This document shows positions 1 through 10,312 of a stretch of DNA of 64,000 nucleotides, one piece after another. Below the pieces are notes generated by a model. That model was not told the DNA's origin. It did no database searches and saw nothing but the letters and a program-made list of their open reading frames with translations. The position numbers and the translations under genes were made by a program. Position 1 is the first letter of the stretch. The number at the start of each line of letters is the position of its first letter. The DNA lies in the NCBI GenBank assembly GCA_947379755.1, contig CANCOC010000006.1, positions 1 to 64,000 on the forward strand. The letters run 5' to 3'. This DNA comes from Alcaligenaceae bacterium (GTDB lineage: Bacteria > Pseudomonadota > Gammaproteobacteria > Burkholderiales > Burkholderiaceae_B).

Positions 1-130
1 CTTCGCCTACGGATAACACCTGATCTAGCGTGATTTCTTGCCCAATGTCTGCCGGTATCTGTTCTATTTTAAGTTTTTCACCAGAAGCAATGCGATACTG
101 CTTGCCTCCAGTTTTTATGACCGCGTACAT
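1..130 (-). CDS. rplU: 50S ribosomal protein L21 (partial, N-terminus only)
   Basis: Reverse complement reads [43 protein letters not shown], the typical L21 N-terminus; runs off window edge; divergent to ispB as in many proteobacteria. Confidence 0.96.
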   Translation of the reverse strand, partial: MYAVIKTGGKQYRIASGEKLKIEQIPADIGQEITLDQVLSVGE

Positions 131-237
131 GGGTTAACCTCGTGTTTTATTGCATTATTAATAAATACAGCTTCTCGGCCAAAATGCCGAACCCGGAATA
201 TTAACGCGTAACTATTTGAAAGTCAAAAGAAAGTCCT

Positions 238-1206
238 GTGCACACGCTTCCTAATCTCTTAGCCCCGGTAGCCCGCGACATGATCGCGGTCGACGCCGTG
301 ATCCGGGCACGGCTCAACTCTGACGTGGTGCTCATCCGCACCATTGGTGACTATATTATTGGCGCGGGCGGCAAGCGGATGCGCCCGGCGATGCTATTGC
401 TGGTCGCGCAAGCTCTGGGATACCAGGGTAGCCACCAGCATCTGATGGCTGCAGTCGTTGAGTTTATCCATACCGCTACCTTGCTGCATGATGATGTAGT
501 GGATGAGTCTGCCCTGCGTCGCGGCCGCAGCACTGCCAATGCCGTTTTCGGCAATGCGGCCAGTGTGCTGGTGGGCGACTACCTCTATTCGCGGGCATTT
601 GAAATGATGGTGGACGTCGACAGCATGCGCATCATGCAGATCATGTCGGGTGCGACCACTGTGATTGCCGAAGGCGAGGTGCTCCAGTTGCTCAACGTAC
701 ACGATCCAGAGGTCTCCGAAGCACGCTATTTGCAGGTTGTGCGGTTTAAAACCGCCAAACTGTTCGAGGCTGCCGCCGAAGCCGGAGCGGTGCTGGCAGG
801 TGCGACGCTTGAACAGGCACAGGCCGCCGCCGCCTATGGCCGTCATATTGGCACGGCCTTTCAACTGGTCGATGATGTCCTGGACTACAGCGGGGATGCT
901 GCTGCCCTTGGCAAGAATGTGGGCGATGATTTGCGCGAAGGCAAGCCCACATTGCCGTTGATTCGCGTACTGGAGGTTGGCACAGAGGCGCAAAAGCAAC
1001 TGATTCGTCATGCAATTGAACATGGCGAGGCTGATTTTGATGCCGTCGCACAGGCGATTCAGGAGACAGGCGCACTGGGGCATGCGATGCAGAGCGCCGA
1101 AAAAGAAGCGGAAATGGCTAAGGTCGCTTTATATGCATTCCCTGCGTCCTCTGCGCGCGATGCGCTGCTGACATTCTGTGAATTTGCGGTGAATCGCGAT
1201 CGTTGA
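238..1206 (+). CDS. ispB: Octaprenyl/polyprenyl diphosphate synthase
   Basis: 322 aa; GGKRMRP, LLHDDVVDES and LVDDVLDY prenyl synthase motifs; next to rplU. Starts at GTG. Confidence 0.94.
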   Translation: MHTLPNLLAPVARDMIAVDAVIRARLNSDVVLIRTIGDYIIGAGGKRMRPAMLLLVAQALGYQGSHQHLMAAVVEFIHTATLLHDDVVDESALRRGRSTANAVFGNAASVLVGDYLYSRAFEMMVDVDSMRIMQIMSGATTVIAEGEVLQLLNVHDPEVSEARYLQVVRFKTAKLFEAAAEAGAVLAGATLEQAQAAAAYGRHIGTAFQLVDDVLDYSGDAAALGKNVGDDLREGKPTLPLIRVLEVGTEAQKQLIRHAIEHGEADFDAVAQAIQETGALGHAMQSAEKEAEMAKVALYAFPASSARDALLTFCEFAVNRDR

Positions 1207-1267
1207 AGTCTGTGTGGGTTCCTGTACCCGTTCGGGACTGGAACCCCCGCAATCTGACGGTCTGCCT

Positions 1268-2530
1268 TTAGCTTGAATAGACTATTTTTTCAAAGTTGCT
1301 GAACAGGGCGAGTGCCTTCGTATCGACAAACGGCAACACCTGCATCATGACAACACCCGCCAGATCTCTGGTTGGATCAATCCAGAAAAACGTATTAGCT
1401 AAACCTGCCCATGAAAGACTGCCCGGCGAACGTCCTGTAGGAGCCTGGTCTTCATTGATCATAAAGCTCAGGCCCCAGGTCTTTGTCACCCCGGGGAAGA
1501 ACTCGGCATCCAGTGAGGTGGCTGTGTTCTGGGAAGGCAGCATGTTGACCCGCAACGATCCCATTGCATTTCTGGACATCATTGCGACGGTTTCAGGTTT
1601 GAGCAGCTGATGGCCGTTTCCCTTGCCATGATTCAGAATCATCCGCATAAACCGGACATAGTCACTCGGGGTCGAATACAGGCCTCCGCCACCGGGCTCA
1701 AACTCAGGTTCCTGAGGCACTTCATTCTGTGTGACGGTCAGTCGGGTGCCGAGCGCGTCGCGCTGATGCACTTTGGCCATGCGCGCGCGCATGTCAGGCG
1801 TGATTTTGAATGCGGTACTCGACATGCCAAGCGGATCGGTAATGTGTTTCTGGATGTACTGGCCAAGCTTCATGCCGCTTGCGGCTTCTATGACCTGGCC
1901 CGCCCAGTCCAGATTAATGCCGTACTCCCACTGTGTGCCGGGATCGAACGCAAGCGGGATATCCAGCCCAGCCTTTTTGCCTGATCCAGCACGCGGGATA
2001 TTCAAATTTTTTTGATAGCGCGCTGTGTGCGGGTTCCATGTGTCGTAAGTAAAGCCTGCCGTATGGGTCAGGAGCTGTCTGAGTGTGACGGGGCTTTCAG
2101 GCGGCCGGGTCAGTGGCCTGCCATCCGCATCCCATCCAGTCAGCACTTTGACCGCACCGAGTTGTGCAACGAGTGTGAACAGTGGTTCGTCCAGACTGAG
2201 CTTGCCCTGTTCAACCAGTTGCATGGCCGCAGTGCCGACAATGGGCTTGGTCATCGAGGCCAGCCACATGACGGTATCCATTGACATGGCCGCTCCCTGT
2301 CCAAGGACACGCTCTCCAAAGGCACCCTCGTACAACATCTGGTCAGAGGTGGTGACTGCGGCCACCACGCCTGGCACATCGCCAGCGTGAACAGCGGCTT
2401 TGAGTAAGGCATCTTCTTTCAGGGTCAATGAGGAATGTGCAAAAGTATGGTTCATTGTGGCTGATCCCGTTGCAGATTCTGTATCTGATGTAGCGCTCGA
2501 TTGAATCAACTGGCGTCTTTCTCTACGCAT
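1268..2530 (-). CDS. Serine hydrolase / class C beta-lactamase-like esterase
   Basis: SMTK motif (WLASMTKPIVG), YGINLDWAGQVIE, beta-lactamase fold features. Confidence 0.88.
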   Translation of the reverse strand: MRRERRQLIQSSATSDTESATGSATMNHTFAHSSLTLKEDALLKAAVHAGDVPGVVAAVTTSDQMLYEGAFGERVLGQGAAMSMDTVMWLASMTKPIVGTAAMQLVEQGKLSLDEPLFTLVAQLGAVKVLTGWDADGRPLTRPPESPVTLRQLLTHTAGFTYDTWNPHTARYQKNLNIPRAGSGKKAGLDIPLAFDPGTQWEYGINLDWAGQVIEAASGMKLGQYIQKHITDPLGMSSTAFKITPDMRARMAKVHQRDALGTRLTVTQNEVPQEPEFEPGGGGLYSTPSDYVRFMRMILNHGKGNGHQLLKPETVAMMSRNAMGSLRVNMLPSQNTATSLDAEFFPGVTKTWGLSFMINEDQAPTGRSPGSLSWAGLANTFFWIDPTRDLAGVVMMQVLPFVDTKALALFSNFEKIVYSS

Positions 2531-2747
2531 GATCTCTCCCCGGTTTATTTTTTATTGTTCAGTGGTGATCTTACATGTCTTCGGGTATGAAACCCTGTAC
2601 CAGAAAACGGATAATCTGCCCGCATCTGTGTTGAACACGATCCACGATGACGGGCAACTTAAAAACTCTATTAAACTGCCGCCAGGAGACATATTCCCCA
2701 TTCAGTTCGTGTTTAAAACCGCCATTTATAAAGAACGGAAACAAAAA

Positions 2748-3344
2748 ATGAAAATCACTTTTTCGCACGCCAGTCCCTATGTTCGTAAAGTCATGGCCTG
2801 CGCGATTGCGCGTGGCATTGAAAACCAGCTTGAAAAGTGGAGTATTCCTGCAACGGATCCCTCCATCCGGCCTTATAACCCGCTGAGCAAAGTGCCTACG
2901 CTGGTCAAAGATGATGGCGGCGCGCTGTTTGACAGCCCTGTCATCTGCGAATATCTCGATACGATCGGCACGGCTGCGCCAGTCTTTCCGGTGGCGGGAC
3001 CTGCTCGCTGGAATGCGCTGCGTTTGCAGGCCCTTGGTGACGGGATCATGGATGCGAGCCAGCCAAGGCGCCGTGAGATGGGCTTGCCACAGGATGATGG
3101 GCGCATTGCCTATATCGAGCTGCAGCAAGGAAAAGTTGCAAGGGCCCTTGATGCCCTGGAACAGGAGGTTTCAGCTTTTGGCAGCCTGACAACAATCGGT
3201 GAAATAACCGTTGCCTGTGCGCTGGGGTATCTGGATTTTCGTTTTGCCAGTGAGCCGTGGCGACCAGGCCATCCTAAGCTCGACGCGTGGTACGCACAGG
3301 TGGTGCAGTTGCCACCCCTTGCCCACAGCATGCCAGCAGGCTGA
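2748..3344 (+). CDS. Glutathione S-transferase family protein
   Basis: MKITFSHASPYVRKVMACAIARG...NPLSKVPTLVKDDGGALFDSPVICEYLD; start chosen at internal ATG of the 2529..3344 ORF. Confidence 0.88.
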   Translation: MKITFSHASPYVRKVMACAIARGIENQLEKWSIPATDPSIRPYNPLSKVPTLVKDDGGALFDSPVICEYLDTIGTAAPVFPVAGPARWNALRLQALGDGIMDASQPRRREMGLPQDDGRIAYIELQQGKVARALDALEQEVSAFGSLTTIGEITVACALGYLDFRFASEPWRPGHPKLDAWYAQVVQLPPLAHSMPAG

Positions 3345-3402
3345 GCTTGTCAGAGCTGTTGCGTGATGTCTGGCAGGTCATGCCAGGGACAGATGCCTGA
3401 GA

Positions 3403-4035
3403 TCACTCACCTGAGATCTCAGGCGTTCCTGAATGCTTTTTTAAAAATACAAAAGTGTGGTCGCCAAATTCGAAGGTTGAAGCACCGAGCCCAGGAGCGT
3501 CCGGTGCATACTCATCAAACAGTCTGTATGCAGTGGTCTGTTTAACCTTGAAGTTCACAAAGTCCGGACCGTCGTTGTAGCCCAGGACTAGCAACCCATC
3601 CTCTTTCAGGAGCGCATGGGCTCCCTTGAGTAACTGATCACATTGTTCGGGTTGATTCATGCCAAATCCAATCAGCCCGTTACCAATGATGACGTCAAAG
3701 GAGGCTGCATCATAATATCGGTCGAGTTCCGTCGCGGAGCCGACAATGTGATGCTGATGATTGCCGTAAATTGCCTTCTTCTTTTCTATATCAATCGTGT
3801 GTAAAACCAGATCCAGTTTATTTGGATAGTGCCAGGAGCGTTTGTCTGTTCCGATGAACAAACATGCTGCACGCGGGCTTTTTGCCCCAAAATTTTGATT
3901 GATATATTGAAAAATCGCATTTTCCAGAAAGACGCGATTGGGGGATTTCATGGGGAATTCAATTCCCATTTTGACAGCCAAATGCGGAGACAGTTTAAAG
4001 GCAATATTTTTGAGTTTGTCTAGGATTTTTGTCAT
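3403..4035 (-). CDS. Class I SAM-dependent methyltransferase-like protein
   Basis: 210 aa; ACLFIGTDKRSWHYP...FDVIIGNGLIGFG...LLKEDGLLVLGYND methyltransferase-like layout. Confidence 0.7.
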   Translation of the reverse strand: MTKILDKLKNIAFKLSPHLAVKMGIEFPMKSPNRVFLENAIFQYINQNFGAKSPRAACLFIGTDKRSWHYPNKLDLVLHTIDIEKKKAIYGNHQHHIVGSATELDRYYDAASFDVIIGNGLIGFGMNQPEQCDQLLKGAHALLKEDGLLVLGYNDGPDFVNFKVKQTTAYRLFDEYAPDAPGLGASTFEFGDHTFVFLKKHSGTPEISGE

Positions 4036-4093
4036 GACTCAATTTAGCATGTAAAAAAATCCAGACAGCATGGAGTGAAGCAAACGCGTTGTT

Positions 4094-4975
4094 TCAGGGA
4101 GAGGTCAGTACTTGTAAATCTTGCTGACTGAGTCTGGCAACACCGCTGCTGGTGTTGATATATTTGCCAAGGTCAAGACGGCTCTCGCCAAGATACACGC
4201 TGGTTGCGGGCGCGTTGCCAATGACGAGCAGTGAAAGATTGAGTGGATCGATTTCCAAGGTGTCTGTTGGCGTGTAGGTTTTTTCAGATCTTTTGCCCCT
4301 CTGGTCGGCAAACTGCACCCAGGAAGTCGCGGCAAATTTCAGTACCAGCATCTTTGCGTTTAATGCAGGCGCTGCGATGGGTAGCTGGTCGTCGGCGGGA
4401 GCAGGTTTTTGATTGGTTTCTACCGTTTGCGGCGGTGAGTGCGCTGTTGCTGACTCAGTCGCGACTGGGTGCGGGACTGCCGAATCTGGTTGCGGTTCAG
4501 GTTGACTGACTAACGGTGCGGAAGTTTTTTCACTGGACATCACCACAATGATGCCAATACCTAAAACGATTGCGATCATCAGGGCAAGAAAACGCAGGCG
4601 GCCAGTTGAAAGTAAGGGTGCTGTTGTGGAGTGACGCAAAACAGAACCGACCAGCAGGCTGACTTCGTTCTGGTTCGTGTGGGTCGTCTGTTCAGTGGCC
4701 TGAATTTCAACTTCTGCAAGCAATGAAATCATGGGTTCCTGTTCAGGCAGCCCCAGATAAGTCATGTATTTTTTCAGTGCACGCAAATAGTAAGTTCTGT
4801 TGTGAAAAGCGGTCAGCAAGCCGGATTCCAATCCGTTGACTTGCGCAATTGACAAAATGAGTGCGCGTGCAACTTCGGGCACGCCAAAGGTCTTTTGGTC
4901 GCGCGCCTGACGCAACAGCGCACCGAGCGTGGCCTCAGGTGATGTCGGAAGATGGTGCGTGCCGCTGCTTGTCAT
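4094..4975 (-). CDS. Helix-turn-helix/RodZ-like membrane protein (C-terminal DUF4115-like)
   Basis: N-terminal HTH (LGALLRQARDQKTFGVPEVARALILSIAQVNGLE), one TM segment, proline-rich linker, C-term LKFAATSWVQFADQRGK typical of RodZ. Confidence 0.75.
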   Translation of the reverse strand: MTSSGTHHLPTSPEATLGALLRQARDQKTFGVPEVARALILSIAQVNGLESGLLTAFHNRTYYLRALKKYMTYLGLPEQEPMISLLAEVEIQATEQTTHTNQNEVSLLVGSVLRHSTTAPLLSTGRLRFLALMIAIVLGIGIIVVMSSEKTSAPLVSQPEPQPDSAVPHPVATESATAHSPPQTVETNQKPAPADDQLPIAAPALNAKMLVLKFAATSWVQFADQRGKRSEKTYTPTDTLEIDPLNLSLLVIGNAPATSVYLGESRLDLGKYINTSSGVARLSQQDLQVLTSP

Positions 4976-5119
4976 GGTTCTTGTCTTTCCCGAATGCGGA
5001 GCGCAGCGAAAAACGATGAGTTGATTTTCAAAATGACCTATATTTTAAATCCACGCGTGAATCTTAAGGCAGTTCATCATAAATTGAAATCCGCTGAATG
5101 TTGATTATGGTCTAAAAGG

Positions 5120-6142
5120 ATGTCTAATGAAGCACTGCCTCATCAACCCCGTCCAGGATACGTTTGCATGACATTGTTTACTTTGCTATTCAGAATTTTG
5201 GTGTTGCTTTGTGTGACAGGTGTCCCTTTGGCTGCGCAGGCGACTTATCCAGAGCGTGCGGTCACGCTTGTGGTGACATATCCGCCAGGCGGCACGGCTG
5301 ATACGGTTGCGCGCATTCTGGCACCCGAGTTGTCCAGGCAGCTTGGACAGACAGTGATTGTTGAAAATCGTGGCGGAGCAGGGGGAATGATTGGTGGTGC
5401 GTCAGTCGCCAAGGCACAAGCCGATGGATACACCATTATGCTTGACGCGGCCAACCACGCGCAGAATCCAGCTCTCCAGCCCAAAATGCAGTTCGACACA
5501 CTAAAAGACTTTGCCTCAGTTTCATTGGTCCAGCGTGTCCCGAATGTGCTGGTTGTCAGGCCGGATAGCAGCATTCACAGCGTTGCCGATTTGATCAGGC
5601 TTGGTTCGCAAAAAGACGCGACGGTGTATTACGCCACCTCTGGTACAGGAAGTGCCCAGCACCTTGCGGGCGAACTCTTTAACGCTCTGACCGGAACCCA
5701 TCTGGAGTATGTGCATTACAAGGGTGGCAACGCTGGCATCATGGATGTCATGTCGGGTCAGGTTCCAATGATGTTCTCCAGCATGGGGCTCGCCCAGCAG
5801 CACGTCAGGGCAGGCAAGCTACGCATGGTTGCAGTGGGTGGTGAAAAGCGTTCGGTCAATGTGCCTGACGTTCCAACTATTGCACAGTCTGGTGTGCCCG
5901 GTTATGCATCATACGAATGGAACGCAATTTTTGCGCCTGCAGGAACACCTGCGCCAGTGATTGAGCGTCTCAATCAGGCAATCGTAGCGGTTTTGACACA
6001 GCCTGAAATCGCTGCACGGTTCAGTGAATTTGGTGGTGAAGTGATCGGGTCATCGCCAGCCGAGCTTGAGGCGTTCCGGCGCGCTGAAATTGCCAAATGG
6101 CAAAAGCTGGCGAAAGATCACGGTTTGAAACTGGATCAGTAA
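5120..6142 (+). CDS. Bug/TctC family tripartite tricarboxylate transporter solute-binding protein
   Basis: Signal peptide, YPERAVTLVVTYPPGGTADTVARIL, FAPAGTPAPVIERLNQAI; true start may be ATG at 5168. Confidence 0.92.
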   Translation: MSNEALPHQPRPGYVCMTLFTLLFRILVLLCVTGVPLAAQATYPERAVTLVVTYPPGGTADTVARILAPELSRQLGQTVIVENRGGAGGMIGGASVAKAQADGYTIMLDAANHAQNPALQPKMQFDTLKDFASVSLVQRVPNVLVVRPDSSIHSVADLIRLGSQKDATVYYATSGTGSAQHLAGELFNALTGTHLEYVHYKGGNAGIMDVMSGQVPMMFSSMGLAQQHVRAGKLRMVAVGGEKRSVNVPDVPTIAQSGVPGYASYEWNAIFAPAGTPAPVIERLNQAIVAVLTQPEIAARFSEFGGEVIGSSPAELEAFRRAEIAKWQKLAKDHGLKLDQ

Positions 6143-6150
6143 TATTTTTG

Positions 6151-7251
6151 ATGAGAAACACCTTGCCTAAACCGTTGCACGCGTGCGTACGTCCCGTCTG
6201 TATTGCACTGTTACTTGCAGCACAGACTTTGGCTCCTGTATTGAGTTCTACTGCTTGGGCACAAGCAGTATCGCCAGTAGTTTCAGAGTCGGGCGCACTG
6301 ATGAGCGCACCACAATTGCAGTCACTCGTTGCACCCATTGCGCTATATCCGGATGCCTTGCTTTCGCAGATGCTGATGGCCTCAACCTACCCGCTTGAAG
6401 TGGCTGCTGCGAGCATCTGGTTACGCAATAATCAGCTCACAGGGGCAGATTTTGATGCTGCGATCGGTCAGCAAAGATGGGATAACAGTGTGAAATCTTT
6501 AGTGCACTTCCCAGACGCACTCAATCTGATGGGCAATCAGCTGGACTGGACACACCAGCTTGGAGACACATACCTTGCGCAGCCCGTCGAATTGATGCAA
6601 TCGGTACAGGCGCTGCGGGTGCAGGCTCAACAGGCAGGTTTTTTAAAGTCAGGCAATCAAATGCGGGTGACAACCGATGCGCAGTCGCACATCATTATTG
6701 TCCCTGCCAATCCCGAAGTGGTCTATGTGCCCGCTTACAACCCGATGGTGGTCTATGGTCCATGGCTCTATCCGGCATATCCACCTTATGCAGTCTATAA
6801 CCCTGCGTGGGGAGCCATTGCTTTTGGCGCCGGGTTCGGTGTGGGCTACGCACTGTGGGCCACGCCCTATTGGGGTCGGGGCGGGTTTTATATCAACAAT
6901 GGTTATTACAACCGCTTTAACTATCGTTACAACGCTGCGCCATACCGTTATCCTGCTCAGGTTGGAGCCCGCAGTGCCTGGGCATTTAATCCTGCGCATC
7001 GCTATAACGTGCCTTACGCATCGCCCTCCGTTCAAAAAAGGTATGGGGGTGCGCCAGCTCCGGTTCGCAATGTGAACCAGGCCAGACAGTCGGCACAAAA
7101 CTACTGGCACCAGAATCCGCCTTTAAGTCAGGCGCCGCGCGCAAATCCTGCCCGTGCAGCAACCGCTGCGCAGGCTGCTGTCAGGACCGGTGGGGGCAGG
7201 TCATCAGGTCAGTCAGGTCAGTCTGGACATTCGGGTCGTTCAGGGCATTAA
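6151..7251 (+). CDS. DUF3300 domain-containing exported protein
   Basis: LQSLVAPIALYPDALLSQMLMASTYPLEV, VYVPAYNPMVVYGPW, low-complexity C-tail GQSGQSGHSGRSGH. Confidence 0.85.
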   Translation: MRNTLPKPLHACVRPVCIALLLAAQTLAPVLSSTAWAQAVSPVVSESGALMSAPQLQSLVAPIALYPDALLSQMLMASTYPLEVAAASIWLRNNQLTGADFDAAIGQQRWDNSVKSLVHFPDALNLMGNQLDWTHQLGDTYLAQPVELMQSVQALRVQAQQAGFLKSGNQMRVTTDAQSHIIIVPANPEVVYVPAYNPMVVYGPWLYPAYPPYAVYNPAWGAIAFGAGFGVGYALWATPYWGRGGFYINNGYYNRFNYRYNAAPYRYPAQVGARSAWAFNPAHRYNVPYASPSVQKRYGGAPAPVRNVNQARQSAQNYWHQNPPLSQAPRANPARAATAAQAAVRTGGGRSSGQSGQSGHSGRSGH

Positions 7252-7353
7252 ATTGTCTTGTCATCACCTATACTAAATTAAATAATCAGCAGGCAGTACA
7301 TAAAGTGTGCGACAACAGCGCGCTAGACAAATAGACTTTTTGAGGGAGACAAC

Positions 7354-8289
7354 ATGAATATTGCAGTTGTGGGTTCGGGTTTGATTGGTCAGGCATGGGC
7401 AATTGTTTTCGCGCGGGGTGGTCACGAGGTCAGGCTGTGGGATGGTGATCCCAAGGCGGTTACCTCGGCACTGACCCTCATAGCGGGGCAGGTGGCTGAC
7501 TTGAAAGCAGCGGGTTTGATCGATCATCCTCAAGCCCTGCTGGAGCGGATTTGTGGTGCCCAGACGCTCGAGGAAGTACTAGATGGCGCCGAGTACGTTC
7601 AGGAAAACCTCCCTGAGCGTGTCGAAATGAAAAAAGAAATCTTTGGCCGCATGGACAAGATTGCTGCGCCTGGCTGTGTGCTGGCCAGTTCAACTTCAAG
7701 TATTCCTGCCTCAGCCTTTACCGAGGACTTGCCAGGACGCGCACGCTGCCTGATCGCCCATCCGGTCAATCCGCCATATCTTGTGCCTGTGGTTGAAATC
7801 TGTGGTGCTCCCTGGACCGATGCTGCAATCGTTCAAAAGACATGGGATGTCATGGAAAGCGTTGGCCAGAAGCCAGTCAAAATTCATCGAGAGCTGCAGG
7901 GTTTTATTCTCAACCGGCTTCAGGGTGCTTTGCTTCGCGAAGCTTTCAAACTTGTCGAACAGGGCTATGTCGATGCCGAAGGGCTCGATGTGACTGTGCG
8001 CGAAGGCCTTGGCTTGCGCTGGTCCTTCATGGGGCCGTTTGAGACAATTGATCTGAATGCCCCGGACGGGCTGGCAGATTATGCACGCCGCTTTGGTGGC
8101 ATGTATCAGTCAATCGCCGAGGAGCAAACCTCTACAGAACCCTGGTCTGAGGCACTGATCGAAAAGCTTGAGGCGTCGCGTCGCAAGATTTTGCCCAAAG
8201 AACAGTTGCTGGCACGGCGGTTGTGGCGTGACCGCAGGCTGATGGGTCTGGCGGCGCACAAATTGGCCGCTGAAAAAAATACAAAGTAA
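7354..8289 (+). CDS. 3-hydroxyacyl-CoA dehydrogenase family protein (lambda-crystallin/carnitine dehydrogenase-like)
   Basis: N-terminal Rossmann VVGSGLIGQAWAIVFARGGHEV; STSSIPAS; AHPVNPPYLVPVVE motif. Confidence 0.88.
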   Translation: MNIAVVGSGLIGQAWAIVFARGGHEVRLWDGDPKAVTSALTLIAGQVADLKAAGLIDHPQALLERICGAQTLEEVLDGAEYVQENLPERVEMKKEIFGRMDKIAAPGCVLASSTSSIPASAFTEDLPGRARCLIAHPVNPPYLVPVVEICGAPWTDAAIVQKTWDVMESVGQKPVKIHRELQGFILNRLQGALLREAFKLVEQGYVDAEGLDVTVREGLGLRWSFMGPFETIDLNAPDGLADYARRFGGMYQSIAEEQTSTEPWSEALIEKLEASRRKILPKEQLLARRLWRDRRLMGLAAHKLAAEKNTK

Positions 8290-8346
8290 ATTTTCCAGGT
8301 CGCTGCACGTTTAATCTCATCACAAATTCAGAATAGAGGACTCAAC

Positions 8347-9279
8347 ATGGCCACATCACGTAAAGTCATTATTACTTGTGCTGCAACAGGCGCAATTCAC
8401 ACACCCAGCATGTCTCCATATCTGCCCGTCACGGCCGATGAAATTGCAAAGTCAGCGATTGACGCCGCAAAAGCGGGCGCCGCGATCCTGCACTTGCATG
8501 CGCGCGATCCTAAAGATGGCAAGCCATCCCAGGACCCTGAGCTGTTTCGCCCTTTTCTGGACAAGATTAAAGCCGCAACCAATGCCGTGATCAACATCAC
8601 GACCGGTGGCAGTCCACATATGACGGTTGAAGAGCGTATGCGTCCGGCAATGACCTTCCAGCCGGAAGTTGCATCCCTGAACATGGGTTCGATGAACTTC
8701 GGTCTGTTCCCAATGCTGGATCGTTTTAAAGAATTCAAGCACGATTGGGAGCGCCAGCACCTTGAAAACAGCCGCGATCTAATTTTTAAAAACACCTATA
8801 ACGATATTGAAACGATTCTGCGTCGCGGTTCGGAAAACGGCACAAAGTTTGAATTTGAGTGCTACGACATCAGCCATCTCTACAATTTGTCGCATTTTGT
8901 CGACCGCGGCCTGGTCAAAGGGCCAATTTTTATTCAATCGGTTTTTGGCATCCTTGGTGGTATTGGGCCACATCCGGAAGATTTGATGCACATGCGCCGG
9001 ACAGCTGATCGTTTGTTCGGTGATCAGTATCAGTGGTCGATCTTGGGCGCTGGCCGCAACCAGATCGCGCTTGCCTCGATTGGTGCTGCGATGGGTTCGC
9101 ATGTGCGGGTGGGCCTGGAGGATTCGCTCTGGATTGGCCCCGGCAAACTCGCTTCATCCAATGCCGAACAGGTCACACGCATCCGGACCGTTCTCGAGGC
9201 GCTTAACCTTGAAGTGGCGACACCAGACGAAGCGCGGCAGATTCTTGGCCTCAAAGGTGCCGCGAACGTCAACTTTTAA
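8347..9279 (+). CDS. BKACE family (DUF849) beta-keto acid cleavage enzyme
   Basis: KVIITCAATGAIHTPSMSPYLPVTADEIA...AAILHLHARDP...GGSPHMTVEERMRP. Confidence 0.93.
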   Translation: MATSRKVIITCAATGAIHTPSMSPYLPVTADEIAKSAIDAAKAGAAILHLHARDPKDGKPSQDPELFRPFLDKIKAATNAVINITTGGSPHMTVEERMRPAMTFQPEVASLNMGSMNFGLFPMLDRFKEFKHDWERQHLENSRDLIFKNTYNDIETILRRGSENGTKFEFECYDISHLYNLSHFVDRGLVKGPIFIQSVFGILGGIGPHPEDLMHMRRTADRLFGDQYQWSILGAGRNQIALASIGAAMGSHVRVGLEDSLWIGPGKLASSNAEQVTRIRTVLEALNLEVATPDEARQILGLKGAANVNF

Positions 9280-9343
9280 ATGTATAGTTTGATCCGCAGG
9301 TACACCGTACTTGCTGCTCAAACTATCTTTAAGAGACCCCCCC

Positions 9344-10312
9344 ATGTTTACGACCGGCCTGAAATCCCGACTTCTATCTCTGACGTTCGCCTCAATGTTT
9401 TTGACTGGTGCTGCGTTCGCGCAAGATAAAACGATGCGGATTGTGGTGCCGTTTGCTGCGGGTGCGGTGCAGGACACGCTGGCACGCAGTATCAATGGAG
9501 AGCTCAGCGCTGCGCTCAAACAAACCGTCATTGTTGAGAACAAAGCGGGCGCGGGGGGCACGATCGGAACGGCGCTGGTTGCAAAGTCTGTACCTGATGG
9601 TTCAATGATGGACCTGGCTGCAGCCAGTCATCTGATTGCAAAATATTTGTATGGCAACCTCGCCTACGATCCGGTCACAAGTTTTGCACCGGCTGCCTAT
9701 ATTGGAAATGCAAGCTATATCCTGATGGTACCGGGTGATTTGCCCGTGACCAGCGTCGCAGATTTCATCCGGCTGGTCAAAGCCTCTCCCGGTAAGTTCA
9801 ACTATGCCTCTGCAGGCAACGGTAGTGCAACGCATCTGTCCATGGCGTACTTTGCAGGAATGGCAGGGCTCGAGATGGAACATATTCCGACAAAATCTAC
9901 CGGCGAAGCTGTGATGGAGGTTCTGTCCGGACGTGCGCAGGCTGTGATTGCCGCCAACGTTGCTGCGCTGGGCTATCAGCAGGATAAGCGCGTGAAGTTA
10001 CTGGCGGTGACCTCGGCGACCCGCTCTAAATTCATTCCAGGCTTGCCAACGGTTGCCGAGTCGGGTTTGCCGGGCTTCGAGTTCACCTCCTGGTTTGGCT
10101 TGTTGGCTCCGAGCGCCACCCCCGTCGCTATCCTGGACAATACCCAGGCAGCAATGGCCGGCTTGCTCAAGGATCCCGTTGTCCTTGAGCGCCTGGCCAA
10201 GCAAGGCATTGAGACTGAGATTCTGACCAATGCCCAGTTTGGAGAAATCCTTAAAAAATCGGATGTCCAGATGGCCGATGTGGTCAAAAAGTCTGGCGCA
10301 AAGGTTCAATAA
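9344..10312 (+). CDS. Bug/TctC family solute-binding protein
   Basis: Signal peptide; MRIVVPFAAGAVQDTLARSI; VENKAGAGGTIGTALVAKS; start chosen at ATG 9344. Confidence 0.92.
   Translation: MFTTGLKSRLLSLTFASMFLTGAAFAQDKTMRIVVPFAAGAVQDTLARSINGELSAALKQTVIVENKAGAGGTIGTALVAKSVPDGSMMDLAAASHLIAKYLYGNLAYDPVTSFAPAAYIGNASYILMVPGDLPVTSVADFIRLVKASPGKFNYASAGNGSATHLSMAYFAGMAGLEMEHIPTKSTGEAVMEVLSGRAQAVIAANVAALGYQQDKRVKLLAVTSATRSKFIPGLPTVAESGLPGFEFTSWFGLLAPSATPVAILDNTQAAMAGLLKDPVVLERLAKQGIETEILTNAQFGEILKKSDVQMADVVKKSGAKVQ

Noticed and set aside
394-1083. 229-aa minus-strand ORF opposite ispB
   Set aside because: Antisense shadow of a clear conserved gene; His/Cys-rich composition with no domain.
1610-1984. 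Plus-strand ORFs of 124 aa and neighbours opposite the serine hydrolase
   Set aside because: Antisense shadow ORFs; Cys/Arg/His-rich and domain-free.
2529-2747. N-terminal extension of the GST ORF
   Set aside because: No conserved residues before MKITFSHASPYVRKV and a better start at 2748.
2571-3128. 185-aa minus-strand ORF opposite the GST gene
   Set aside because: Antisense to a conserved CDS with no recognisable motif.
6649-7110. ORFs antisense or in alternate frame to the DUF3300 gene
   Set aside because: Low-complexity coding region gives spurious frames.
7195-7251. TCAGGTCAGTCAGGTCAG tandem repeat
   Set aside because: In-frame GQSGQSG tail of the DUF3300 protein; too short for a separate repeat call.
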